From: Melaminivora suipulveris
GTDB taxonomy: Bacteria; Pseudomonadota; Gammaproteobacteria; Burkholderiales; Burkholderiaceae_C
NCBI RefSeq assembly: GCF_003008575.1
Contig: NZ_CP027667.1
Location: 2,050,501-2,114,500 of the forward strand
Direction: 5' to 3'
DNA: 64,000 nucleotides
Positions 40,604-48,569 of this stretch are shown here, in pieces. Below the pieces are notes generated by a model. That model was not told the origin of the DNA and ran no database searches. It saw only the letters and a list, made by a program, of their open reading frames with translations. The number at the start of each line of letters is the position of its first letter. The first letter of the stretch is position 1. A program made the translations under genes and the position numbers.

Positions 40604-40996
40604 TCAGGCCGCCTTGGGCGGGCGGTGCAGCAGGCAGACCTTGTTGCCGCCGGGGTCGCGCAGGTAGGCCAGGTACATGCCGCCCGCGTCCTTGTCGCCG
40701 CGCCAGCCGGGCGGGTCCTCGCAGGTCGTGCCGCCCGCGGCCACGCCGGCTGCGTGCGCCGCGTCGGCCTGCTCGGTCGAGCTGGCGGCAAAGCCGATGG
40801 TGCTGCCGTTGCCGTGGCACGCCGCCTCGCCGTTGATCGGCTTGGTGATGCCGAAGGTGTTGCCCTCGTGGCGCCAGAAGGTGCGGTTCTTCGGGTCGGT
40901 GAAGCCGGGCTTGGCGCCCAGCGCGCCCAGCAGGGCGTCGTAGAACTTGCGGGATTTGTCGAGATCGCTCGCGCCGAGCATGACGTGGCTGAACAT
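40604..40996 (-). CDS. VOC (glyoxalase-like) family protein
   Basis: A 130-residue single VOC domain: MFSHVMLGASDLDKSRKFYD start, GRFW-like FWRHEGNTF, and YLRDPGGNKVCLLH at the end. Candidate metal ligands are His4 and the C-terminal segment; substrate is unknown. The frame continues for hundreds of codons upstream without a stop but only as a high-GC artefact; ATG 40996 gives the family start. It is divergent from dodecin. Confidence 0.9.
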   Translation of the reverse strand: MFSHVMLGASDLDKSRKFYDALLGALGAKPGFTDPKNRTFWRHEGNTFGITKPINGEAACHGNGSTIGFAASSTEQADAAHAAGVAAGGTTCEDPPGWRGDKDAGGMYLAYLRDPGGNKVCLLHRPPKAA

Positions 40997-41224
40997 GGGG
41001 TTTGTCTCTCCTGTTGGAAGCAGGGCGCGTTGGGCGCCCCGCATCGCATCGTAGTGCGCCGCCGGCGCGTCGGCGGTCACCTTGGAGTCTGCAGCGCGCA
41101 TGCGGACGGGCACAGGGCGATGGCCGCGGTTGCGCATGACTACCGCAGGGCAGCAGTCCGTCCCACAGAAGCGAGCCGGTGCGGACCCTAGGATGGAATT
41201 TTTCACCCCAACAAGGAGCCAGCC

Positions 41225-41431
41225 ATGAGCGTTGCCAAAGTCATTGAAATCAGTTCCACCAGCTCCAAGAGCTTCGAAGATGCCATCACCGACGGCATCA
41301 ACAATGCCTGCAAGGACGTGAACAACGTCCGCGGCGCCTGGATCAAGGAGCAGAAGGTAGCGGTGGAGGGCGGCCGCGTCACCGCCTACCGGGTCAACAT
41401 GCAGGTGACCTTCGTCGAGAAATCCGCCTGA
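41225..41431 (+). CDS. Dodecin, flavin-storage protein
   Basis: A 68-residue protein that assembles into a hollow dodecamer binding flavins. The sequence VAKVIEISSTSSKSFEDAI is the dodecin signature and Trp39 in GAWIKEQKV is the flavin-stacking residue. AAGGAG lies before the ATG. A strong terminator follows, so it is monocistronic. Confidence 0.95.
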   Translation: MSVAKVIEISSTSSKSFEDAITDGINNACKDVNNVRGAWIKEQKVAVEGGRVTAYRVNMQVTFVEKSA

Positions 41432-41441
41432 TCCTGGTGAG

Positions 41442-41481
41442 CGCCGCACCCGGCAAGCGCTGCGGTGCGGCGTTTTCTTTT
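41442..41481 (+). terminator. Intrinsic terminator of dodecin
   Basis: CGCCGCACC (41442-41450) pairs with GGTGCGGCG (41464-41472), followed by TTTTCTTTT. The rest of the gap up to the MFS gene (41482-41716) shows nothing I can name. Confidence 0.85.
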
Positions 41482-41716
41482 GTGTTCGCGCCCTCGGCAC
41501 AAGGGGACGTTGTTGACCCAGGCGCGCCGGCGTGACGCGGCGGTGCATCCTGCCAGAATGGCGCCCTTTTACCGCCGCAGCGCGTGCCGGGCCGTGCCTG
41601 ATTTCGCGCCACTGCAGCATTTGATCGCAGGTCTGCGGTGAGCTGTCCGGGCGCTCGGAGCAGGATCTGATCCGCAGCGCGGCTGAACACCGGGCCGCTG
41701 CCGCGCGCCGCTCTCC

Positions 41717-43012
41717 ATGTCCTCCCCCTCCGAACCCCACCCTTCCACCGGTCCCGCTCCGGCGGACAGCATCTTTCGTCACGGTGGCTTCACCGCCTTC
41801 CTGGCCGCTCGCATGGTGGCCGTGGTGGCCACGCAGGTGCAGGCGGTGGTTGTCGCCTGGCAGGTGTATGACCTGACGCGCGAGCCGCTGGCGCTGGCCT
41901 GGGTGGGGCTGGCGCAGTTTCTGCCCATGCTGGGCCTGCTGCTGCCGGCCGGCGACCTGATCGACCGCTTTGACCGCCGCCGCATCCTGGCTGCGAGCTG
42001 GTCGGTGGGGGCGCTGTGCAGCGCGCTCTTGTGGTGGCTGTCCGGCCACGGCGCCAGCGGCGTGGCGGGCATCTATGCCGTGCTGGTGCTGTATGGCTGC
42101 ACGCGCGCGTTCTCGGGGCCGGCGCTGCAAAGCCTGCTGCCGCAGATCGTGCCGCGCGGCCAGCTGGCGCAGGCAATCGCCGCCAACAGCATGCTGATGC
42201 GCGGCGCCGCCGTGGGCGGGCCGCTGCTGGGCGGCATGCTGTACGCGCTGGGCGGTGGGCGGCTGACCTATGCGGTGTGCTGCTCCTGCTTCGTGCTGGG
42301 CGCGCTGCTGCTGCGCCGCGTGACGGTGGCCCACGCCGGAGCGCGCGTGCAGGCGCAGGGCAGCATGGTGCAGCGCTTCGGCGCCGGCATCACCTTCATC
42401 CGCACGCGGCCCATCATCCTGGGCACCATTTCGCTGGATTTGTTTGCCGTGCTGCTGGGCGGCGTGGTGGCGCTGCTTCCCATCTACGCGCAGGAGGTGC
42501 TGCACGTGGGCCCCGCCGGCTTGGGCGCGCTGCGCAGCGCCATGGCGGTGGGCGAGGTGGGCATGGGGCTGCTTTTGAGCGTGCGGCCGATCTCGCGCCA
42601 CGTGGGCCGCACCATGTTCGCTGCGGTGGCGGTGTTCGGCGCGGCCAACCTGGTGTTCGCGCTGTCGCACTGGTTCTGGCTGTCGTGCCTGATGCTGGCC
42701 GTAGCCGGCGCCGCCGACATGGTGAGCGTGAACATCCGCGGCACGCTGGTGCAGTTCTCCACGCCGGATGCGATGCGCGGACGCGTGAACGCGGTCAACA
42801 TGTTATTCATCGGCTCGTCCAACGAACTGGGCGAATTCCGCGCCGGCACCAGCGCGGCGTGGCTGGGCGCGGTGCCGGCGGCGGTGCTGGGCGGGCTGTG
42901 CACGCTGGGGGTGGTGGCGGCGTGGATGAAGGTGTTTCCGCTGCTGCGGCGGGTGGATCGGTTTGAGGAGGCGGCGCGGGCGAGTGAGGCGCAGAGGCAG
43001 GAGAGCAGTTGA
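41717..43012 (+). CDS. MFS transporter (EntS/DUF894-like)
   Basis: A 431-residue inner-membrane transporter with about 11-12 hydrophobic helices. The motif between helices 2 and 3 (LLPAGDLIDRFDRRRIL) is the MFS signature, and the general layout, with WQVYDLTREPLALAWVGL early on, resembles the EntS/enterochelin-exporter-like group. Substrate cannot be inferred; neighbours give no clue. It converges on the NERD helicase gene. Confidence 0.9.
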   Translation: MSSPSEPHPSTGPAPADSIFRHGGFTAFLAARMVAVVATQVQAVVVAWQVYDLTREPLALAWVGLAQFLPMLGLLLPAGDLIDRFDRRRILAASWSVGALCSALLWWLSGHGASGVAGIYAVLVLYGCTRAFSGPALQSLLPQIVPRGQLAQAIAANSMLMRGAAVGGPLLGGMLYALGGGRLTYAVCCSCFVLGALLLRRVTVAHAGARVQAQGSMVQRFGAGITFIRTRPIILGTISLDLFAVLLGGVVALLPIYAQEVLHVGPAGLGALRSAMAVGEVGMGLLLSVRPISRHVGRTMFAAVAVFGAANLVFALSHWFWLSCLMLAVAGAADMVSVNIRGTLVQFSTPDAMRGRVNAVNMLFIGSSNELGEFRAGTSAAWLGAVPAAVLGGLCTLGVVAAWMKVFPLLRRVDRFEEAARASEAQRQESS

Positions 43013-43203
43013 GGCGGTGTTGCGGTGGAAACTGAAGAAAAAATCCGGGAAAAGCTGGTTTCTGCAAGAAATGTTGTAACGCTGCGGATTTTTCCTGCGT
43101 GACGCCGCGTTCTGAACGAACGCTGAGGAGTGCCTGCTCGGTGGAGCTGACGGCGGGACACGCGCTCTGCCGCCGCGCCCCTTGCGTGCCACTCACTGTT
43201 GGC

Positions 43204-45006
43204 TTACAGCGATGAAGCCCGCACCACGGCCAGTCGGTGCGTGGCTCGCGTCGCCGCCACATAGCGCACACGCGCTTGCGCCGCGGCCTGTTCGGGCTCG
43301 GGCGTGAGGCCGGCCTCGCCCTCCACCAGCGCCACCACCGGAAACTCCAGCCCCTTGCTGACTTTCATCGTCATCAGCTTGATCGCGTTCGCCAGCGGGT
43401 CGTAGTCGCCGGTGCCCAGGCGGTTTTGCACCGGCATGCCGCGCCGCGCCAGGGTGCGGGCGCACAGGTCGCGGGCTTTGGCATCGCGGCACAGCACGGC
43501 CATGTCGCCCCAGGCGAAGCCATCGGCGTAGGCGCCCTGCAACAGCACGGCCACCTTGTGCGCCTGCTCGGGCAGGCTGGGCAGATCGATGACCAGGGGC
43601 TCGGGGCCGTCCCGGCCGCAGCTGACTGGCTGCACCAGCGGCACGCCATCGTCGTCCCGGTCCTCGGCGGTCAGCAGGCCGCCGGCCATGGCGTGCGCGG
43701 TCGCGAGGATCTGCCGCGTGTTGCGGTAGTTGATGCGCAGGATGCTGGTGCGCCCCTGCGCCTGGATGCCCACGCTCTTGAAGCTGAAGTTCTTCTTGCG
43801 GCCGCGCTCGTAGATGCTTTGCGCGTCGTCGTACAGCACCAGCAGGCTGTTGGTGGCCGGGTCCACCATCTGCGTGACGAGCTTGAGCCACTCGGGCGCG
43901 AAGTCGTGTCCCTCGTCGATCAGCACGGCCAGGTACTGGCCCTGCGGTACGTGGCCGCGCTGCACGCCGTCGATCACGCGCTGCACCATGTCGGCGAAGA
44001 ACGCATCGGGCGGCAGCTGCGCGGGCGGCAGCGCCAGCCCGAAGGCCACCAGCTGCGCGCGTGCCCACTTGTGAAAGTGCACGCAGTGCACGCGCTCCTG
44101 CAAGCCCTTGGCGGTCATGGTGGCAGCCAGCTTGACAGCCAGCGGCTCGTTGTAGCAGAGCACCAGGATGGGCTTGCCGCTGGCGTTGGCGCGCGCCAGG
44201 TGCTCGGCGCGCCAGCCCAGGATCATGGTCTTGCCCGAGCCGGCCACGCCGTGGATCACACGGTGGCCATCGCCCAGCGAGCGCGCCAGCTGCTCCTGCT
44301 GCAAGTCCATCACGCGCAGCATGTCGGGCACCTGCGCGTCCTCGGCGGCGTCGTCGAACAGGCCCGCCTGATCGGGCACGCGCACCTGCGGAAAGAGCAG
44401 CCAGCGCACGCGGTCCAGCTGCGGCAGGCCCAGGGTCTGGTAGCGCTCGTAGGGGAACATCTCCCACAGCCGGCTCTGGAATTCCTCGGCGTCCACGCCC
44501 TCGGTCATTTCGTCGCTGCAGATCACGCGCCGCGCGGCAACGGCCTGCGCCAGCCCGGCGTCGGTAAATTGCCTGCGCGTGATGTTGGCCAGCACCACGC
44601 CATAGCTCCAGGCAAAGACCAGCTCGCCCTTGCGCGGGCCGTCGGGGTGGACCAGGCGCTGGTCGCGGCGCAGGGTGTCGAGCACCTCGCGGGCGTAGTT
44701 GCGCGCCTGCGCGTCGGGCGACTGGATGGATTTGGGCTGGCCGGTGGCGCCGTCCAGGATGGTCCAGCGGTCCCGGTCGGCCTGCACGATGGTGGACAGG
44801 CGAAAGTCCTTCACCTCCAGGATCAACAGGCCGCGGCTGGGGTGCAGCACGATGAAGTCCGGGTGCACCTGGCGCGGGCCGACGGGCACGTCGTACCACA
44901 GCAGGTAGTCATCCTCCAGCTTGGCCTCCAGACGCTCGGCCAGGCGGCGCTCGCCGCCCGTCATGCGTGGCTTGCAGGAGTTCAGCGAGGGGATCAGGGT
45001 GGCCAT
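43204..45006 (-). CDS. NERD-domain UvrD/Rep-like helicase
   Basis: A 600-residue protein joining an N-terminal NERD (nuclease-related) domain to a superfamily 1 helicase. NERD: ERRLAERLEAKL, then HPDFIVLHPSRGLLILEVKD, with the Asp and Glu-x-Lys of the nuclease fold. Helicase: Walker A GVAGSGKT (about residue 250), Walker B LIDEGHD, YDDAQSIYERG, INYRNT, VSKGLEF and YVAATRATHRL. All core motifs are present, so both activities are plausible. Biological role is unknown. It is not in a visible defence cluster. No partner gene is coupled to it. Confidence 0.92.
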   Translation of the reverse strand: MATLIPSLNSCKPRMTGGERRLAERLEAKLEDDYLLWYDVPVGPRQVHPDFIVLHPSRGLLILEVKDFRLSTIVQADRDRWTILDGATGQPKSIQSPDAQARNYAREVLDTLRRDQRLVHPDGPRKGELVFAWSYGVVLANITRRQFTDAGLAQAVAARRVICSDEMTEGVDAEEFQSRLWEMFPYERYQTLGLPQLDRVRWLLFPQVRVPDQAGLFDDAAEDAQVPDMLRVMDLQQEQLARSLGDGHRVIHGVAGSGKTMILGWRAEHLARANASGKPILVLCYNEPLAVKLAATMTAKGLQERVHCVHFHKWARAQLVAFGLALPPAQLPPDAFFADMVQRVIDGVQRGHVPQGQYLAVLIDEGHDFAPEWLKLVTQMVDPATNSLLVLYDDAQSIYERGRKKNFSFKSVGIQAQGRTSILRINYRNTRQILATAHAMAGGLLTAEDRDDDGVPLVQPVSCGRDGPEPLVIDLPSLPEQAHKVAVLLQGAYADGFAWGDMAVLCRDAKARDLCARTLARRGMPVQNRLGTGDYDPLANAIKLMTMKVSKGLEFPVVALVEGEAGLTPEPEQAAAQARVRYVAATRATHRLAVVRASSL

Positions 45007-45117
45007 GGCGTGGCTCAGCTGCGTGCGTGGTTCATGGCCGGACGGTTATAGCCCAGGAGCCACAGGCCCGCGCAGTCGCCACCGTCCAGGCTGACCGCAC
45101 GCATGCTTCCAGGCCGT

Positions 45118-45312
45118 TTATTGCTGCGGTGGCGGCAGCGATGTCACGGCCCCGTCCACCGCCGCCTCGCGGCTGCCCGGCGGGCAGGGCTGGTCGGTAT
45201 AGACGACGGAACTGCCGCGCAGGCATTTGCGGGGCGGAGGCGGTTTGGACGTGCCCGCAGCAGCAACGCCACGGGCGCTCCTCGCTGCGGGCTGTGCATG
45301 GGTGGTAGACGC
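45118..45312 (-). pseudogene. Start-less ORF remnant with KCxxGxxVYTDxPCPxG-like motif
   Basis: Directly after the small lipoprotein stop (TGA at 45313-45315), the same minus-strand frame stays open for 64 codons to a TAA at 45118-45120. It encodes a Pro-rich stretch and then RKCLRGSSVVYTDQPCPPGS, a pattern I associate with small secreted DUF4124-like proteins. There is no ATG, GTG or TTG in the frame, so as it stands it cannot be translated alone. It is either a decayed 3' end or joined to the lipoprotein by a premature stop. The remainder of the gap (45007-45117) shows nothing. Confidence 0.45.
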
Positions 45313-45516
45313 TCAGCGCGAGCGCCGCGTGCCGACGTTCACGTCCACCGTGCCGAACACGGTGACGCCGCTGGCGTCGTCCTGCTGGCTGCCGGGCGCG
45401 CCGGACTGGCGCGCGCCGCTGCCCGTGGCCGTGCAGCCGCCCAGCGCAGCGGCACAGGCCAGCGCGGCCAGCACGCAGCGCGCGGCGGCAGCGGCGGTGC
45501 GTGCCGTCATCGTCAT
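45313..45516 (-). CDS. Small lipoprotein
   Basis: A 67-residue ORF with an Arg-containing start, Ala-rich hydrophobic helix and lipobox LGGC, so probably a lipid-anchored small protein. The mature part (about 39 residues) is polar and ends TVFGTVDVNVGTRRSR. Its ATG overlaps the topB stop (ATGA at 45513-45516), suggesting translational coupling to topB. A second in-frame ATG at 45510 is possible. No function assignable. Confidence 0.7.
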   Translation of the reverse strand: MTMTARTAAAAARCVLAALACAAALGGCTATGSGARQSGAPGSQQDDASGVTVFGTVDVNVGTRRSR

Positions 45517-48455
45517 CCTTCGCCCCCCAGGTGCTTGCCCAGGATGCCCGCCAGCTCGAACATGCCCACCCGGTCCTTGCCGAAGACGGCGCGCAGCTTG
45601 TCGTCGGCATTGATGCTGCGCTTGTCCTGCGGGTCCTGCAGGTTGTGGGCCTTGATGTAGTCCCAGGTTTTCTTCATGGCCTCGGTGCGGGGTACGGGCT
45701 CCGGGCCGATCACGGCGGCGAGCTGGGCGCTGGGCGCCTTGCCGGCGGCCGTGCTGGGCTTGCGCGGGGCTTTGGTGGCGGCGGCCTTCTTTGCGGCCGG
45801 TTTGGAGGTTTTTTGGGTGTTTGTCGGCGTCCTTGCTGCGCTGGCAGCTACTTTTTTGCTAGCAGGAGCTGCGGCGGTCTTGCGCGCTGGGTACTTGCCC
45901 TCGCGCTGCTCGAACTCAAAGTTGACCTTGCCGGCGGCGGCGTCCCAGGCCAGGTGGGCCTTGAACGGGCGGCGCGTGCGCATGCTGACGAACTTGTCCA
46001 GCAAGTCGGTCTTGCCGGTGGCCAGCAGCTTGTGCATCTGCGCGCGCTCCACGGGCTGCTGCAGGATGATCTTGCCGCTCTTGAAGGTGCATGACGGCGC
46101 CGGCTGCTGGGCCGTGGGCACGGCGCGACTGCAGACGTAGTTGCTGCCGTGCTCGTACACCGGCGCGCCGCAGACGGGGCACGGGCCCAGGCTTTCCTGG
46201 CCGCTGAAATCCACCAGCTCGCCAGCGCCCTCACCGGCTGCCGCGTCGTCGCCGAAATCGAACTCCAGCTTGTAGTTGCCCGCTTCCTCGTCGCGCACGA
46301 TGGCCACCTCGGCCGTGAACGGCCAGCCGGCCTTGGAGCGGAAGCCCTCCAGCGGGCCGATGCGGCGCTCGCGCAGCAGGCTTTCGGCTTCAGCCGTCTC
46401 GAAGGTGCGCCCGGCGGGCGACTTGGTGAACGAGAAGCCGCAGCCCTCGCCGGCGCCATTCGCGCCCGTGCAGACATAGCGGCGGTAGTTTTCCTTCACC
46501 ACGCCGCCGCAGTTCGGGCAGGGCGAAGCCAGCGTGGCGTAGTCGCCGGGGATGCTGTCGCGGTCGTATTCCTTGGCCTTTCGGACGATCTTTTCCGTCA
46601 TCGCCTGGATCTGCTGCATGAAGGCGTCGCGGGCCAGCTCGCCGCGCTCCATCTGCGCCAGCTTGTATTCCCACTCGCCGGTGAGCTCGGCGCGCGACAG
46701 CTCGTGCACGCCCAGGCCGCGCAGCAGCGTCATCAGCTGGAAGGCCTTGGCCGTGGGGATCAGCTCGCGGCCCTCGCGCAGCATGTATTTCTCGGTAAGA
46801 AGCCCTTCGATGGTGGCGGCGCGCGTGGCGGGCGTGCCCAGGCCCTTTTCCTGCATGGCGCTGCGCAGTTCCTCGTCTTCCACCTGCTTGCCGGCGCTCT
46901 CCATGGCGCCCAGCAGCGTGGCTTCGGAGTAGCGGGCGGGGGGTTTGGTCTTCAGGCCCTTGGGCTCCACCGTCTCGGCCAGCGGGCACTCGCCGGGGCG
47001 CACTGCCACCAGCGGCTGGCCCTTGTCACCGTCCTTGCCGCCTTCGGCATCAATGGCTGCCTCCTTGCCGTAGATCGCCAGCCAGCCGGGCTTGACCAGC
47101 ACCTTGCCGTCGGTGCGGAAAGAGTGCCCCTCCACGCGGCTGATGCGCGTGGTGACCAGGTATTCGGCACTGGGGAAGAACACCGCCAAAAAGCGCCGCA
47201 CCACCAGGTCGTAGAGCTTTTGCTCGGCCTCGGACAGGCCGCTGGGCGCCTGCGTGGTGGGGATGATGGCGAAGTGGTCGCTGACCTTGCTGTTGTCGAA
47301 GACCTTCTTGGACGGGCGCACGTAGCCCTCGTCCAGCGCCTGCTGGGCGAACGGCTCCAGGTGGCGCATGCCGCTGGTGGCCAGCATGGCCATGGTGTTC
47401 TTGGCCACGGGCAGGTAGTCCTCGGGCAGGGCGCGCGAATCGGTACGCGGGTAAGTCAGCGCCTTGTGCCGCTCGTACAGGCTTTGCGCCAGCGCCAGCG
47501 TGGTCTTGGCCGAGAAGCCGAAGCGCCCGTTGGCCTCGCGCTGCAGGCTGGTCAAATCGAACAGCAGAGGCGAGGCCTGCGTGGTGGGCTTGGCCTCTTC
47601 GGTGACGGTGGCCGGCTTGCCGCGCACGGCGTCGGCGATGCGCTGCGCGTCGGCCTGCACCCACAGCCGGTCGGCGCGGGCTTCCGGGTCGTCGCTTTTC
47701 TTCCATTGCGGGTCGAACCACTTGCCCAGGTACTGGCCGGCCTCGGCAGCAAAGCCGGCGTGCACCTCCCAGTAGTCGCGCACGACGAACTTGCGGATCT
47801 TTTCTTCGCGCTCCACCACCAGCGACAGCGTGGGCGTCTGCACCCGGCCCACGGTGGTCAAAAAGAACCCGCCGCCCTGCGAGTTGAACGCCGTCATGGC
47901 GCGCGTGCCGTTGATGCCCACCAGCCAGTCGGCTTCGCTCCTGCTGCGCGCGGCGTCGGCCAGGCCGCGCATCTGCGCGTCGCTGCGCAAATTCGCAAAG
48001 CCGTCGCGGATGGCCTGGGGCGTCATGCTTTGCAGCCACAGGCGGCGCACGGGTTTGCCAAGCCCCCCCTTGGCGCCGCCGGCGTACTGCTCGATCAGGC
48101 GGAAGATCAGCTCGCCCTCGCGCCCCGCGTCGCAGGCGTTGACCAGTTCCGTCACGTCCTTGCGCCTGGCGAGCTTGACGACCGCGTTCAGGCGGCTCTT
48201 GGTCTTGTCCACGGGCTTCAAGTCGAAGTACGGGGGGAGGACGGGCAGGTGGGCAAAGCTCCACTTGCCGCGCTTGACGTCGAATTCCTCGGGCGCCTGG
48301 ATTTCCACCAGGTGGCCCACGGCGCTCGTGACCACGTAGCGCTCGTTTTCAAAATGATCCTCGTGCTTGTCGAACCTGCCCGCCACGGGCGTGAGGGCGC
48401 GCACGATGTCCTGTGCCACCGAGGGCTTTTCTGCGATTACCAGAGTCTTGCTCAT
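45513..48455 (-). CDS. topB: DNA topoisomerase III with C-terminal SWIB domain
   Basis: Type IA topoisomerase that relaxes and decatenates DNA. The 980-residue protein has an N-terminal Toprim domain (LVIAEKPSVAQDI; DAGREGELI), the active-site Tyr in LTYPRTDSR, and C-terminal Zn-finger-like CPNCGG and CPVCGAP segments. A Lys/Ala/Pro-rich linker follows (about 859-912, with KPAAKKAAATKAPRKP). The last 68 residues (about 913-980) are a SWIB/MDM2-like domain (RTEAMKKTWDYIKAHNLQDP, INADDKLRAVFGKD). Part of the linker (about 864-886) is encoded by repeat copy 9. ATG 48455 is preceded by GGAAAAG. It is divergent from a SET-domain gene. Confidence 0.95.
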   Translation of the reverse strand: MSKTLVIAEKPSVAQDIVRALTPVAGRFDKHEDHFENERYVVTSAVGHLVEIQAPEEFDVKRGKWSFAHLPVLPPYFDLKPVDKTKSRLNAVVKLARRKDVTELVNACDAGREGELIFRLIEQYAGGAKGGLGKPVRRLWLQSMTPQAIRDGFANLRSDAQMRGLADAARSRSEADWLVGINGTRAMTAFNSQGGGFFLTTVGRVQTPTLSLVVEREEKIRKFVVRDYWEVHAGFAAEAGQYLGKWFDPQWKKSDDPEARADRLWVQADAQRIADAVRGKPATVTEEAKPTTQASPLLFDLTSLQREANGRFGFSAKTTLALAQSLYERHKALTYPRTDSRALPEDYLPVAKNTMAMLATSGMRHLEPFAQQALDEGYVRPSKKVFDNSKVSDHFAIIPTTQAPSGLSEAEQKLYDLVVRRFLAVFFPSAEYLVTTRISRVEGHSFRTDGKVLVKPGWLAIYGKEAAIDAEGGKDGDKGQPLVAVRPGECPLAETVEPKGLKTKPPARYSEATLLGAMESAGKQVEDEELRSAMQEKGLGTPATRAATIEGLLTEKYMLREGRELIPTAKAFQLMTLLRGLGVHELSRAELTGEWEYKLAQMERGELARDAFMQQIQAMTEKIVRKAKEYDRDSIPGDYATLASPCPNCGGVVKENYRRYVCTGANGAGEGCGFSFTKSPAGRTFETAEAESLLRERRIGPLEGFRSKAGWPFTAEVAIVRDEEAGNYKLEFDFGDDAAAGEGAGELVDFSGQESLGPCPVCGAPVYEHGSNYVCSRAVPTAQQPAPSCTFKSGKIILQQPVERAQMHKLLATGKTDLLDKFVSMRTRRPFKAHLAWDAAAGKVNFEFEQREGKYPARKTAAAPASKKVAASAARTPTNTQKTSKPAAKKAAATKAPRKPSTAAGKAPSAQLAAVIGPEPVPRTEAMKKTWDYIKAHNLQDPQDKRSINADDKLRAVFGKDRVGMFELAGILGKHLGGEG
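45808..45866 (+). repeat. Dispersed stem-loop repeat, copy 9, inside topB
   Basis: Plus-strand TTTTTTGGGTGTTTGTCGGC, GTCCTTGCTGCGCTG, then GCAGCTACTTTTTTGCTAGC. It lies within the topB linker region, antisense, and is read in frame. Confidence 0.6.
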
Positions 48456-48507
48456 ATCTTTTCCAACGACCGGATGCACCACGGTGCGTGCCTACAATGG
48501 CCGCCTT

Positions 48508-48542
48508 CGCGTGCGCACGCACGCGCACACCTGTGTGCATAT
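48508..48542. promoter_or_regulatory. Alternating purine/pyrimidine tract with two palindromes between topB and the SET gene
   Basis: Bases 48508-48530 alternate pyrimidine and purine for 23 bp (C/G/A steps), followed by an 11-bp alternating run (48532-48542). It includes the perfect palindrome GCGTGCGCACGC (48509-48520) and GCACAC-CT-GTGTGC (48525-48538). It is the divergent promoter region of topB and the SET gene. Such tracts can flip to Z-DNA under negative supercoiling; whether it acts as an operator is unknown. Confidence 0.5.
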
Positions 48543-48569
48543 CCACGCTAACAGAGTTTTTTTCCGCCC

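Noticed and set aside
40997-42670. Extension of the VOC gene frame to a 688-residue protein
   Set aside because: The upstream part is antisense to dodecin and the MFS gene and lacks any family match; ATG 40996 gives the normal VOC length.
43204-45006. Calling the NERD-helicase a phage-defence system
   Set aside because: No partner genes, no island features; only the domain pair is seen, so a defence role is not claimed.
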